Made by a program: the position numbers and the translations under genes
Notes under the pieces: model-generated
What the model saw: the letters and a program-made list of their open reading frames with translations, nothing else
The model's database searches: none
Told to the model about the DNA's origin: nothing
Shown: in pieces, positions 38,301 through 49,361 of the stretch
Layout: each line of letters begins with the position of its first letter
Numbering within the stretch: position 1 is the first letter of the stretch
Assembly (NCBI GenBank): GCA_024362935.1
Contig: JANCRA010000003.1
Span: forward strand, 8,422,001-8,486,000
Source: Setophaga petechia
Taxonomy: Eukaryota > Chordata > Aves > Passeriformes > Parulidae
Length of the DNA stretch: 64,000 bases
Direction of reading: 5' to 3'

Positions 38301-38583
38301 GAAAAGCCTCAAGTCATTCTTCGCAGCTATGCTCATCACTTTTTCAAACAAGGATACAGTGTTATTTTTAGCAAAGTTCCTGGAAACACAACATGCTGAA
38401 TATTAATTATCCACACCAAAAGATGCAAGATGGTGAGCAACATTGTTCAAATCTGTCTTTTCTTTCATAAAATGAATGAACCTTAAAGTCACGTATATCA
38501 AGTACTTGAATTTGCTTGTGCAGTATTTTGCAATTAGAGATGTCCAGACAACTTCCAGCAAATGCTTAATCTCCCTCTCTGTC

Positions 38584-38616
38584 AAAAAAAAAAAAAAAAA
38601 AAAAAAGAAAAAAAAT
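38584..38616. repeat. Poly(A) tract
   Basis: Twenty-three A residues, one G, then more A. No LINE or SINE body is recognisable to its left, so it cannot be assigned as a retroposon tail. Confidence 0.95.
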
Positions 38617-39419
38617 ATGCTAATCATTCAAAGTATGTTTTTGTTTGAGATCTAACAGATCCATGACTTCCTGTTTTCCTGATGACTTGTCTGCCACCTC
38701 AGCTGCCAAACTAGGAAGACCTGGTCAAGGACTCTTCAAGGGCATCCAAGTTTTTTGTTTCAGGATGCAGGTGGCCCAAACTGGAGGGCAATCAGGCACT
38801 GTACTTCCCTGTGAAATGGAGTTAATTTCCCTTGCACTGTTGGACACTTTAATCAAGATTCTTCATCAGCTTTCCATTGCTTTCAAGGGAAATAAAAATT
38901 TCCATGAGAAGAGAAGTCACTAGAAACATAGATTTCCATATGGAAAACAATTTCTTTTTCTTCATAAAGGCGCTTGTGCTGCAGATACTGCAAAGCAGGG
39001 ACACAAAGGAAGTAATAAAGTAGTCTCTGAAGGGATCAGCTATGTAAAGCATGAGGAAGTAGATCTGTGAGGGGAGAGAAAAAGCTTGTGGGCACACAGT
39101 TCAATAGCTTTATATGTGTATAGGGACTAATCTGACTTTCTGAGGCCATCTAGCATCTGCTAGGAGGACACATCTCCCAAGTGCTCTCTTAGTTGATGAT
39201 CATTTTAAATAGATTTTGTGCACATAAGCGTGATTCTGAGTTCACAGCAGCGCATCTCATGACTCAGTGTGGCAAATAGCCAGATAAAGATCACAGCCTC
39301 ACTGACAAGTCTAATTCTTCTCAGTCCTATTTCAGAGCTCACAGATACCTGAAATAGATTGCTTTGCATTCAAAATAGCCTGCTGTGTAGCACCACATAC
39401 CTTGGAAAATCTGCACCAT

Positions 39420-39520
39420 TTATGGAATCATAACCAAAAGCCAGAATGGACCATCAGATCATCTTTCTTTGTAGTCACGGCATGATGGTGACATTTCAGA
39501 TCAATGACATCTGCCAAATG
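39420..39520 (-). mobile_element. Possible ancient CR1-type LINE 3' remnant
   Basis: The plus strand reads GGAATCATAACCAAAAGCC, then AGAATGGACCATCAGATCAT. This resembles the reverse complement of the 3' end of old CR1 subfamilies ('gccagaagggaccattagatcatctagtctgacc'). Only the first 50-60 bp are convincing and the rest is decayed. It is older than the three CR1 tails elsewhere in the window. Confidence 0.5.
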
Positions 39521-39805
39521 GCTTTGGATACTTTATCTTTCCTAAAAGATCTTGCTGCCATATTGTGCATAAAATCTCACTTGTGAATATTTTTAGTTTT
39601 ATGGAAATTCAATAGGAGCAAGAGTCATCATTGCATTTTTAGGGAAACCCAGTCTGTGAAGACCAACATCCTGTGACTGTTCTATAGTTTGTTCATACTT
39701 CATGCATACTTTCCCCTCAGATGTAACCAAAGTTACATCACATTGCTCTGCAGGCTTCTTGCTGATTTGTTCAAAAACAAGCAATGAGGTGCATTTTGAG
39801 GAAAA
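39521..39805. other. Unique non-coding DNA
   Basis: Left flank of the solo LTR. No gene recognised. Confidence 0.55.
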
Positions 39806-39924
39806 CTGAGCTGTCGAGATCATTTGTTTGTCAGAGTGACCCTGAGAAAAGTTCCAAAGTCTGTTTCCCCAGCCTGGTGCTTAAAGAAGGAGTCAGAGCT
39901 CTTCATTTCTCGGTCTCAAGGTTG

Positions 39925-39930
39925 TTTATT
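39925..39930 (-). promoter_or_regulatory. LTR poly(A) signal
   Basis: AATAAA on the minus strand inside the solo LTR, downstream of the LTR TATA box. Its position fits the R region of the element. Confidence 0.65.
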
Positions 39931-40025
39931 TTATCTTATCTATAAAAAATTTTCTCCTGCCCTGCCGAGGTCAGCTCAGCAAGACAGTCCGAGGCACTCT
40001 GCCTGCCCCCAGGGTGGTGTTATGT

Positions 40026-40032
40026 CTTTATA
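40026..40032 (-). promoter_or_regulatory. LTR TATA box
   Basis: TATAAAG on the minus strand, in the position expected for the U3 promoter of the solo LTR at 39812-40434. If the LTR is active, transcription would run leftward out of it into 39.8 kb and below. Confidence 0.6.
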
Positions 40033-40440
40033 CTACAAACTACGTGTACAGTGTTTACAATTACTTTCTAATGCCCATCACCTATGGACAGTGAGCTTCT
40101 ACTCTAGACCAATCTATAAGTGCCAACATCACCACAGAAGATGGAGGCCAAGAAGAAGAAGGAGAAAGGCTGGACACATCCAGTTCCCTCCATCTTGTCT
40201 CCTGAACCCCCATACCAAAACCCCTAAAATTTACTTTTCCACCCTGTGATAACTTCACTAATATTCTACTTAAACTGTTGTGGCTTACTGATCTTCACAG
40301 AAGGTTGGTAATTTGCTCCACGGGCCATAATCAAACCCACAGAGGCATTTTGGGCTCTGTGCCAGGGTCTCTGAGACCCCTGGCAAGGGTCTTGGCTGCT
40401 CAGGACAGCCAGAGGGATGTCCTGGGTCCCGACACTGAGC

Positions 40441-43400
40441 TATCCTTCAGGTTGGCCAGGTTGCATTTCACCTCACTCCTTGATGGGTTATGTCTACACC
40501 AGGAAATTCAAGCATTTCCAGTAACATCTAAAATATTTGTGGAACTGCTAGAACAGTCCCAGACACACTTTGGCACATTTTATGCCTCCAAAGCTGCTCC
40601 TGGGAATGGCTGAGGAGTTCACATACACTAGAGACCTTTCCAAAGGCAGTCAGCACACTGCTGCTCCTTTTTGAAGGGATGGGTTAATTTTCTAGCCCAG
40701 GTATAAGGCATTCTGTGGCAGTTGACTTAAGTACTTGGGAATGCTCATGGCACACCTAATGGATCTACAGACACTTCCATAAGGAAAAAAGTTAAATAAA
40801 CAACCAAAGTGTCAAAATATTGACCAGACACCAAGAAGGTGGAATTACCAGAACTAGACAAGGGCATGAGGGAAGCTGTTCAGTCAGATTTTGTCACACA
40901 CACATCTGCATGTATCACACAAAGCCTTAATTGCTTAAATAAGGTATTTCCATTCTTCTGGTATAGCAGTCTTAACATCGTTTTGCTGTTAAAAATGAAA
41001 AGTTGTACAATCCATTGCTATTACAGAAGTTATTTATCTCTCAATGTTGCAAAGGTCTTTTTTCTACTATATGTGTATGTGTTGTTTTCTCCTAAAGTAC
41101 AGAAGAATTCCCCAGATCTACTCAGCTGAAAGGTATCAAAATATGTACAATAAGAGAGTCAATGCAAATAAAATTCTGTGTAAGAAATAACTCATACACG
41201 GTAACAGGAGGGGAAAAAAGAGAAAATTAAAGGCAGGTTTTTTGGTACTCCCCAAACAAGGTGAGTCAAGAATTATCATCACTATCTATTCCTAGCTCTG
41301 TAACAGATTTTCTTGTACTTCACTAAGGTTTTCAACAGTTGTGGATTTTCTGTTTCCCATATAAGCACATTGATTCTGATGTCACTTAGAAGAAGCTTTG
41401 GAGCTTGAAAGAATTCACATTTTTAAATTACCTTATCTTCTTCAGATGAAAACATCCATAAGGACACAAAGTATTTTTTCATAATCTGAAGTAGCTTTTG
41501 AATTCTGCTCAACCATATCTTGACATGCAAAAAGACAAGAAATTAGTAACAGGAAAATGCATCTGATACCTCACGTGGCACAGTAGTAATGATTAGTTTA
41601 TTAGCAAAAGGAGTGAGTCAAAAAGGAATGAAAAATTTATAACCAGTTTGCATGCATGTATTTATATTGCTGGCATGATTTCAAATGAAAACACTGTCCT
41701 AAGTAAAGGTGAGTAGGAAGGTATTTCATTTAACTTAGAGTCAGGCAGAAGCAGAGAAGGTATAAGGTTTGAGAACCACTCCTTTTTTTTTTTCCTGCGG
41801 AAAATCCAAATTCGATTTATTAATATCTATGATTCACATAAAGCAGAGATTTCTTAACATGTGCAATCCAAGAGAAAGGCAGTGCTCAGAGAGTGACACT
41901 CTGTGGGTCTTTCTGTGTGAGAAAGACTTACGTCTTTCAAAAAGGTGCTGTCTTTTGAGCCATTATTCCTCCCAGGCCCTAGCAGTTGTATATGCAATAT
42001 TTTAAAGTCATGTCTAAGAATTTCATACAGCAAGAGAAGCATCTGTCCCTGTCAAAAATTCAGCTGGATAGGCTATGAGGTGTAAAGCAGATTTGTGCCC
42101 TTTTTTTTGTTATATAGAAACCCATAGATAATGTCTAATGACTAGACCTCTTAGCCTTCAATTGTTTTGCATAGATTTGGATTATTCTGTTGACTGGCTA
42201 GTAGTCAAAAGATATATGTAGTCACAAACTGTTAAATTCATGAAATGAGTCATCCCACACAAGGAAGTAGCTGAGTGTTATGAGATAATTTGGCATAGAA
42301 ATACAGATGAGTCCAATTTGTAGCAAAGCAAATTCAGGTAACACTGAACTCTACTTGCATAGACAGGAACTGGAACATTTGACAAAACAAAATTTCTTTA
42401 CTTGACTGTCCAAGTAATCTGACATAAACTGGCATAACAACTCCAGCAAATGTTTTGTTATGACGGTGTAACCCACCTATGTGCTCACTTCCCCAGAGAC
42501 CACACAGACTGTACTGTTCCAGCATTGTCTGGCCTGTGCCATGCAGGTTTGAAACAGAACCTTTCTTTCTGTCCAGGCAAACTGTGTACAGTTCAGGCAC
42601 TTCAGTTCTGATGCATTTAAGAAGAAAATTTGCCTCCTCTCATCAAAGTTGTCGTGATTGTGTTCGGAGCTATGAGCTCTTTGCAATGCTCTCAGGACAT
42701 TAAACATATTCCTTCAGAAAAATTAAATGCTTATTGTAGAAGTAATTAACACAATACAATTGAAACAAAGATTGAAGTAATCAGAGAAGGTCTAGTGATC
42801 TTGATGGCTGGGTAATTGCTTTCACCCACTGCCCTGTAAGCAAGAATGGGGCCTTGTGGTCATCTTTGCAGCTCAATCAGCAGCTGGCAACCTCAGGTAG
42901 ACAATCTGTGCTTTGGGCTGGTTTTCTGTTGTGTGTGTCCTGACAAAGTGCTGTGTACCAAGGAGCCTCAGTACTGAACACATTTAGCACCTAGTAGTTA
43001 TTCTCTCACCTTGAAGTTGTTTTATATGACTATGCCTTTGGCAAGGGAGGAGGTGTTTCTCCTTCACAGGGTCCTTCCTTTTTCTTTTCATCACACTTAC
43101 AGGAAGGGATTTGCAAGGAACACTTTCAGCATCTTCATGTGCTTCTGGGGCCAGTCACAGTTTGTACTAAGACCTGCATTATTAAACAGAATTTATTCCA
43201 CTCCCTAAGAAGAAATGATACATACTTCATCTGGAAAAAGACTGTCTGGGTTGCACAGAAATAATCAGAGCAAGCAAGAGGATTGCTTGAGTGTTCACTC
43301 AAGAACACTTCTTCATGTACAGGATTGTTAAGATTATTTCTATTACCTGGAAAATTAAATCATATTATTGAACTGTATGAAACTTTGATGAAGAATTAGG

Positions 43401-46400
43401 AGGAAGGACATTAATAAGTATTTTGACTGAGAATTATTAAAGGTTTATTTCATTTGTATAAATACACAGGAAGCATCTAAATTCTAAAGTGTTCCTTGAT
43501 ACAGAGCTCATTTATTGTAAGCAGATCTGAGGCTCTTATTTTACTCTTGATGTAGTCGTCTTCTACAGCAGGTTCCTTTCCTTACCATATTGAAAGGAGC
43601 TGCTGAGCTCAGTGCACTTCACTTACTTTGAATGGTCACACCAATTTGTTCAGGCAGATCATTAGCATATCATAACATCACACTGCAATGTTTATGGATG
43701 AGATGCTATCATTAAAGTATGTGCTATTCTAGTGCAAAAATCAAGGAACTCTGAAGGTTTTATCTCTAACACAGCACCAGAAAGAAGCAAGGGAGAAGCT
43801 ATGATGAAAAATCAAGATCTCATAATGTGGTAAAGTGTCCAGATGGGAAAGCCACCAATTACAGCACTCTTCCTGTAGCCTCCTTTTCCAACCTAGCACA
43901 GTTGTACTCCATTATCTATTATATCTCTTCCTTTTAAAAAGAAAAAAAAGAAATCTAGCATTTCTAGGAGTAGGGGTAAAGGTTCCAAAAAAAGGATCTG
44001 AGAAAGGCTGACCTTGAGGGGAGAGGAGCTCTGAGAAAGAGGAACAAGCTGGGATGAATTTTGGGATAGATACAGCTGATTCTAGGGCAGGAAGGAGCAG
44101 TCTGTGATGGCATGAAAGAGAAGGCATGTCAAAGGGTTGAAATGAGCCAGACACTCCTTAGACCAGAGGAGCTGGGCACTAAAGTCAGATCAGATCTCAG
44201 TTTGAGTGGTGGGTCACAATACAGAACAATTCCCATCTTGCCCATCTCACCCACCATCAGTGTGTGCATCAACACCAGCCTCCTGTTCTGTATTCTTTAC
44301 AGTTTGAAATTCAGCAAGCCCACAGGTCATTCATGGATTTTCTTATGGTAAAGGTATAATGAGACACTCCCATTTAAAGGAACATTGTTCTAGCACTACT
44401 ACTGCACTTGCCTGGTAAGAGACAAGTCTAGCAAAACCACAAAGGGTATCCTTAAAAGTGTTTTGAATGAAAGTATAACTCATTCTTGAAAAAAAGGACA
44501 ATCAAAGTTTGAAAGTGGACACAAATTGTAACACTGGAATCAAGCCTGCTCTCTTTATTTCTTTTTTTTTTTTTAATCTTACAAAAATAGGGGCCAACTG
44601 AAAAAGTTGCATCTGGAACAGATTTCTCTCAATTTTTTTTTAAGTGTTCAGTTTTTAGCTTGGGCAGTTGATGAGTTATGCATGTTCTAAATAACAGAAT
44701 TACAATGAAGCTGCCTGACTGGGATGGTAGAGAATGGGGGTAGGGAAGCAAAGGTTAAAATTAATATCTGAGGATAAGTATATGTAATTAAAAAATCGTC
44801 TAACAAATATGCATAAATAAAATAACTGGAGGGGAGAAAAAAAAAATGGAAGTCACAAAATATGAAAAAAAAAAAGATCATACAGCTCCCTTAGGAATCC
44901 TGAATATTAATTGAATCACAATAGTAATAAACTGTAAGTTTTGAAACACTTGTTTCTTGACTCTCTGCCAACAGAAATTTAGTGACATGCCCACCATCTT
45001 GCAGAGATCTCCAGAGATGAAAAGACTATAGATGTGCATAAAGTGGCCTAGATTAATGTGATGACACTTCAAAAGCATCAGTTGGAATATTCCCCATTTC
45101 ATCTTGAGTTGTGAATAATTCATTACTTTAAAACATGGGGGTTTTAAAATTTAGATGCAGACTTAGATGCATAATTATTGGATTTCCTTTGATCCACATT
45201 GTTTGTTTAATCAGTTACCTAACATTAGGAAGTATGCCTTGTAATGATTGTAGTTTGAGTTTTCTTATATAATAGAAAAGGGCTGAGAGGAATGAAAAGA
45301 AAAACAATACTAAAGCATCCAAAAAAATTTTTACAAATCTTTTAGCAGTTCTGGGTGTAAAGTCTTTGGTTTTTCTACATTAGAGATAAGTTGAAGTTAG
45401 GTCTTCATGATTCAGTTCAATGTGGCATTCTAACTTTAACTATATCCTTGATTCCATCTGCCTAACTTGGATGACAAATTTATCTAGAACTGTAGAAGCG
45501 ACACACACCAAAAAAATACAGGTATTGTGTTTTCTTGAAGTTCTATTTTGGTATAGTATAAATGAACCGTTTAGCTTGTTGTTACTATGTTAATTATAAT
45601 AAACATGTACACTTATCTCCATAAAGAAAAAATATTTTAAGATAATATTTAAGCAAATGAAACTTGGTAAATGATCTTTCTTTTGTGTTAATATCCTGCA
45701 CTGTTCCTGGCAAGTCTATAATAGAAGATGGCTTCTAGCCCAGATAAACTATTTATAGTCAAAGTGGCTTTACTACCCTTAATTACTAACTAAGAATTGT
45801 TCATTTTCCCAACCAGATCAGTTTCACTCTCTTTAGGTGTGAGGCATGATTATGAATTGAAGACACTTCCTACTGCTGAGAACAAAACAAAGCTAACTCT
45901 GAAATCTTCCCAATGCTCAACAGGAGCACAGCAGGGGCAGTTCCAGGACCCAGCAGGGAGCAGAATTCACAGCTGTGCTTTCCCAGGTGTCTTCAGGCCT
46001 TAGGAAAGATGACTATAATCCTACATCCTCCTGAATCTCACCCAGCTAGTGAACAAGAGATGGTAGCCCAGGGGTCCCAGTTATTTGCCTCCATACATGA
46101 AGACCATAATAAGGTCTAAAGTCTAAATAAGTCCAACCATTCTTGTAGCACATTAAACATACCATAAGTGAAGACAACCCTCTCGTTGACCCATAATATT
46201 TTTCCCATCAGCTTTTAGAAGTTGCCTGTTGGAAATCAGCTGAAAAAGATGGATTTACAGACTTCTGAGTCAAGAACTGCTGTCCTACCTTTGCTCTGTC
46301 AGAGGTCTAAGTTGTTCAAGAGAGCATTATCTTATGAGGATGTTCTTGACAAACAGTGCTATTGACAGCGGATGAAAAAAATGAAATTATCCTGAAGAGT

Positions 46401-47099
46401 GCATCTGCAGTGATCTCAGCTTCTGAAAGACATTTTCATTTCCTTTCCAATGCACAATCTATTATCCCCAGCCTATAAAAACTCATGGCTCACACTCAGC
46501 TACTTTAATGGAAACACACCTCTTATTCTTTAGAAATATTAGGAAACTATGTGAAATCCTGCCCTTCATGAAACCCATTAGTTTTGACAATATCTGTAAG
46601 AGAACTGAGACTTCATCTGATGCTCCAATGCAGAACACTGAAATCAGTGCAAAGGTTGCATTGACTCAATGTCAATTTGATGGTGGATCTATGATAATAC
46701 AAAAGTTCTTCTTGCAGTAGCAATGTGTGATCCCCAACAGACTGAATAAGCCCAGAATCCATTTTCAATACAGAATAAGAACAGTTCTCTTTCCCAGTCT
46801 TTGCATGGACAGTGTGCAGTGAAACACCCTTCCATACCCTCCGACATAGAAACCAGCAGCTGTGTCTACTCTTCACTGCAGCCTAGCAAGATTTTCCTTC
46901 CACTGCCATGTTTTACAGCTCTTTGAACCCAACTAAGCTACTGGCATCCACAGCATCCTATAGACATGCAATGGGAATTGTGTGGAAAAAAATTGTTCTT
47001 TGCCCTCATTTTCAACTTGATATTTGAGTGTTTTATTTGCTATTCCCTTGTTACTGCGTTCTGAGAAACAGTAAAAAGTATTCCTTATCCATCTCCTAT
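40441..47099. other. Unique non-coding DNA
   Basis: No supported gene in about 6.7 kb. T- and A-runs occur near 41784-41793, 44561-44574 and 44838-44874. Reading frames are short and have no recognisable domain. Confidence 0.55.
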
Positions 47100-47890
47100 G
47101 TGACATTCTATACATAACATCTGCTTTCTGTTATATTTTTCAGGGAAAGGGTTCTAATCCGTTTAGTCTTTCCTTACAAAGAAGCTCCCCATCACCCTTG
47201 CTGTCAATCTTTATTACATTTCATTTCCTCTGAAACCTGAAAGGGAGCAACTGTGAAGTTGCACATATTGTTCAAGGTGCAGGTGCACTGTGAATTTGAA
47301 TGGTGGCATAACCATATTTCCTGCTGACTTCCTTACTCTTTTCCTAGTATATTCTACCACCTGACTCTGCTTTTTTGATCACAATTGAGTACTATGGTGA
47401 TGTTTTCTGAACACAAGCTGAAGTCTCTTCCAGACTTCTTCCTGTAATAGTGAGCACTAATTTAGAGATATTTGCTGTGTATGCATATTTAGGGTTATTT
47501 TTCCCTGAAAGCTCAAACAGCTTTAATCAACACTGAATTTCCTCTGTTATTTTATTGCCCAGTCACGGTGTAACACTCTTCTTTCCCAGCTGGATCCCCA
47601 TCTGACTATGCTGAATAATTTTCTCTCATCATCAGGTTTTGCCACCTCACTTTTCATCTGTTTCCCAGGACACCAACAGACATGCAGAACAGAACAGGAT
47701 CCCTGTGTGGTGTCTTTGATACCTTCCCTCCACTAATGCTCTAACCATTAAATAGCTACTAATCCAGGAAAGGGCCCTCTCCTTTATCCAGTGTTAAATT
47801 TTGGCTCTAAAAGAGTATTCAGTAAGAAACAGCAGTCAAATGCTTTTTGAAGGCCTGGATACAGGCATAAAAATTGAGTATGCAAATGTA
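47100..47890 (-). pseudogene. Ancient CR1/L3-type LINE, 3' part of RT plus tail
   Basis: The longest old LINE remnant in the window, in reverse orientation. From left to right on the plus strand it matches the antisense of the 3' end and the C-terminal and late RT coding region of amniote CR1/L3 elements. Blocks include CCGTTTAGTCTTTCCTTACA, GCACATATTGTTCAAGGTGC, TGGTGGCATAACCATATTTC, TCAACACTGAATTTCCTCTG, TTATTGCCCAGTCACGG, TTTTGCCACCTCACTTTTCA, GAACAGAACAGGATCCCTGT and TCAAATGCTTTTTGAAGGCC. The last is antisense to the K-A-F-D-K-V motif. Block order is fully preserved over about 790 bp, which makes chance implausible. Many indels break every frame. A family this diverged probably inserted before modern birds arose, an inference from divergence. 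Confidence 0.82.
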
Positions 47891-48034
47891 AATCAAGTGA
47901 ATCTTAGTAACATTCTTCACCAAATTAATAGATTTGCAATACACTGCTTATTTTACAATTGTCATTCCAGCTGTTCTATATGCTTATTAACTATATGCCT
48001 AACTATGCATCCATATGTTTTCAGTTTTTTTCCT
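47891..48034. other. Unique non-coding DNA
   Basis: It may contain a few more decayed bases of the LINE to its left. Nothing can be supported. Confidence 0.5.
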
Positions 48035-48165
48035 GGGGTCGGATTTTAGGAGGGCTTTTGTTTTTGTTAGGTCTTGATTTTAGATGGGGTTTTTTTGCTT
48101 GGTTGGTTGGGGGTGGTTTTTTTTCCTTTTATTTTTTGGATTTGGTTTGGTTGTTGTTGTTTTCC
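48035..48165 (+). repeat. G/T-rich strand-asymmetric tract
   Basis: About 130 bp in which the plus strand is almost entirely G and T, with runs such as GCTTGGTTGGTTGGGGGTGG and GGTTTGGTTGTTGTTGTT. A and C are scarce. Clusters of GG and GGGGG could support G-quadruplex or other non-B structure on the plus strand. It is low-complexity. Reading frames through it give aromatic- and glycine-rich nonsense (47959-48222). Confidence 0.75.
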
Positions 48166-49009
48166 CCAAACACTGATTTGCCTGGTATGAATAGAAAATT
48201 TACTACCTTAGATGCCACGTGAATGTTTTTTTAAGTGGTGTCACTTTTGCTCCTTACTATTCCTTTACATTGATGCCACTTAAAAGACTGTGGTATATAA
48301 CACAGTAAGCAACTCTGCAGCTTCACCTCTGAACTCTGCTGCTATTTCATGGCAAACACCACATGGTTTTGATACTCTTATTATATTTACATTTTCATGT
48401 AGTTTTTAGTTTCTATGTATTATTTTCTTTCTAATGAAGACTCACCATCATCTTGTTTCAGAAATTGTTTTTTAACAAAACATAACTAATTTTATTTTCA
48501 GCTTCAAGGACATTTGAAAAACTGGGGACCTCTTATCTTTTTGCATTCCTACAGACACTTGTCTTCTACTTACAGAAGGTCCCAAACCAGATGCATGTGG
48601 TGTAAGAGGTCCATGTTGCCCCCCTCACCACATGGCAGGTGATGAAGGACTCAGCAATGTCAGCAATTCCCCCTGTCCTTCAGCAGGATTATCCCGGGAA
48701 AGTGATCAGTAGAAAAAGTGGTTTAATTCAGCAGTCACCAACAGATATCTCGAGCAGAACTCTAGAGATCCTATATGCTACACAAAAAAAGTAAAACAAC
48801 CCGAGAAGGGAATTTCAAGGATTTTCCACAGACAAAAACATGCAAACAGACAAAAGCAGCACTGTGCAAAGTGACCAAATACTGTCATTTTTCTTAGGAA
48901 GGGTTGGACATATGACTGGAGCAGATTCAAAAATCTATTTCCCCTGAAAGAAAGCCTTAGGCAGGGAATCGGAGACAGACCAGCCATTGGCAGTCAGAAA
49001 TTGCCGTCA
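48166..49009. other. Unique non-coding DNA
   Basis: No gene or recognised repeat before the CR1 tail at 49010. Confidence 0.55.
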
Positions 49010-49243
49010 CAGAACAACAAAAAAATCATAAGCTGGAAGGGGTGTCCGGCAGCTCTCTGATCCAGCATTTGCTAAAGTAGAGCCACCATCAAGGTTAAAC
49101 CAGGCTGTTCATGGCTGCACCAAGGTGCATTTGGGTCTCTCCAAGGATGGAGTTTCCACAGCCTCCAGGTTCCTGTTCCACACCTGGGCCACTTGACATG
49201 GGACTTTTCCCCCACTAACACCAAACAGAATTTCTCTTCTTGC
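49010..49243 (-). mobile_element. CR1 LINE, 3'-end fragment
   Basis: Read on the plus strand this is the reverse complement of a CR1 3' end: ATCATAAGCTGGAAGGGGTG, then a TCTGATCCAGCATTTGCT block, AGGCTGTTCATGGCTGCACC, CTCCAAGGATGGAGTTTCCA, CAGCCTCCAGGTTCCTGTTC and a decayed 'tttttccc...acag' block. The element 3' end is the left edge. It belongs to a different CR1 subfamily from 4458-4692, judging by the 'gagactccacaacct'-like block. It is diverged and 5'-truncated. Confidence 0.85.
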
Positions 49244-49306
49244 CTAAAGCCTCTGGCGAGGTGGCAGAGGTTTCAGTGTGGAAGGGGCAAGAACAGCTGG
49301 GGAGAG

Positions 49307-49361
49307 GTGAGCCCACATTTGCCTGTCATTATTTGGTGAGCCCACAAGCCCACATTTGCCT
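49307..49361 (+). repeat. Small direct duplication
   Basis: GTGAGCCCACATTTGCCT (49307-49324) is followed by GTGAGCCCACAAGCCCACAT and TTGCCT (from about 49336). The second copy has an internal repeat of GCCCACA, which suggests two rounds of slippage. Confidence 0.85.

Larger units (their letters stand above)
33066..39419. other. Unique non-coding DNA with simple repeats
   Basis: No supported gene in about 6.3 kb. It includes a (TA)n run at about 33854-33871, the 39-bp-period duplication at 35251-35314 and a 23-bp A-run at 38584-38606. Short reading frames show no recognisable domain. Confidence 0.55.
39812..40434 (-). mobile_element. Solo LTR, class II (ERVK-like) avian retrovirus
   Basis: A complete 623-bp LTR with inverted termini TGTCG...CGACA. 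It is flanked by a perfect 6-bp target-site duplication CTGAGC (39806-39811 and 40435-40440). Six-base duplications are typical of class II (ERVK/beta-like) elements. Orientation is minus: read on that strand there is a TATA box (TATAAAG, 40026-40032), then a poly(A) signal AATAAA (39925-39930) about 95 bp later, then the terminal ACA. The sequence matches, from memory, a songbird LTR family (TguLTR5-type). The exact ends and target duplication suggest a fairly recent insertion. No internal genes remain. Reading frames at 39824-40249 and 40278-40613 lie inside or overlap it and are not genes. Confidence 0.93.

Noticed and set aside
39824..40613. Plus-strand reading frames of 141 and 111 codons
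   Set aside because: They lie in or across the minus-oriented solo LTR and its flank. No domain is present and the LTR does not code in that direction.
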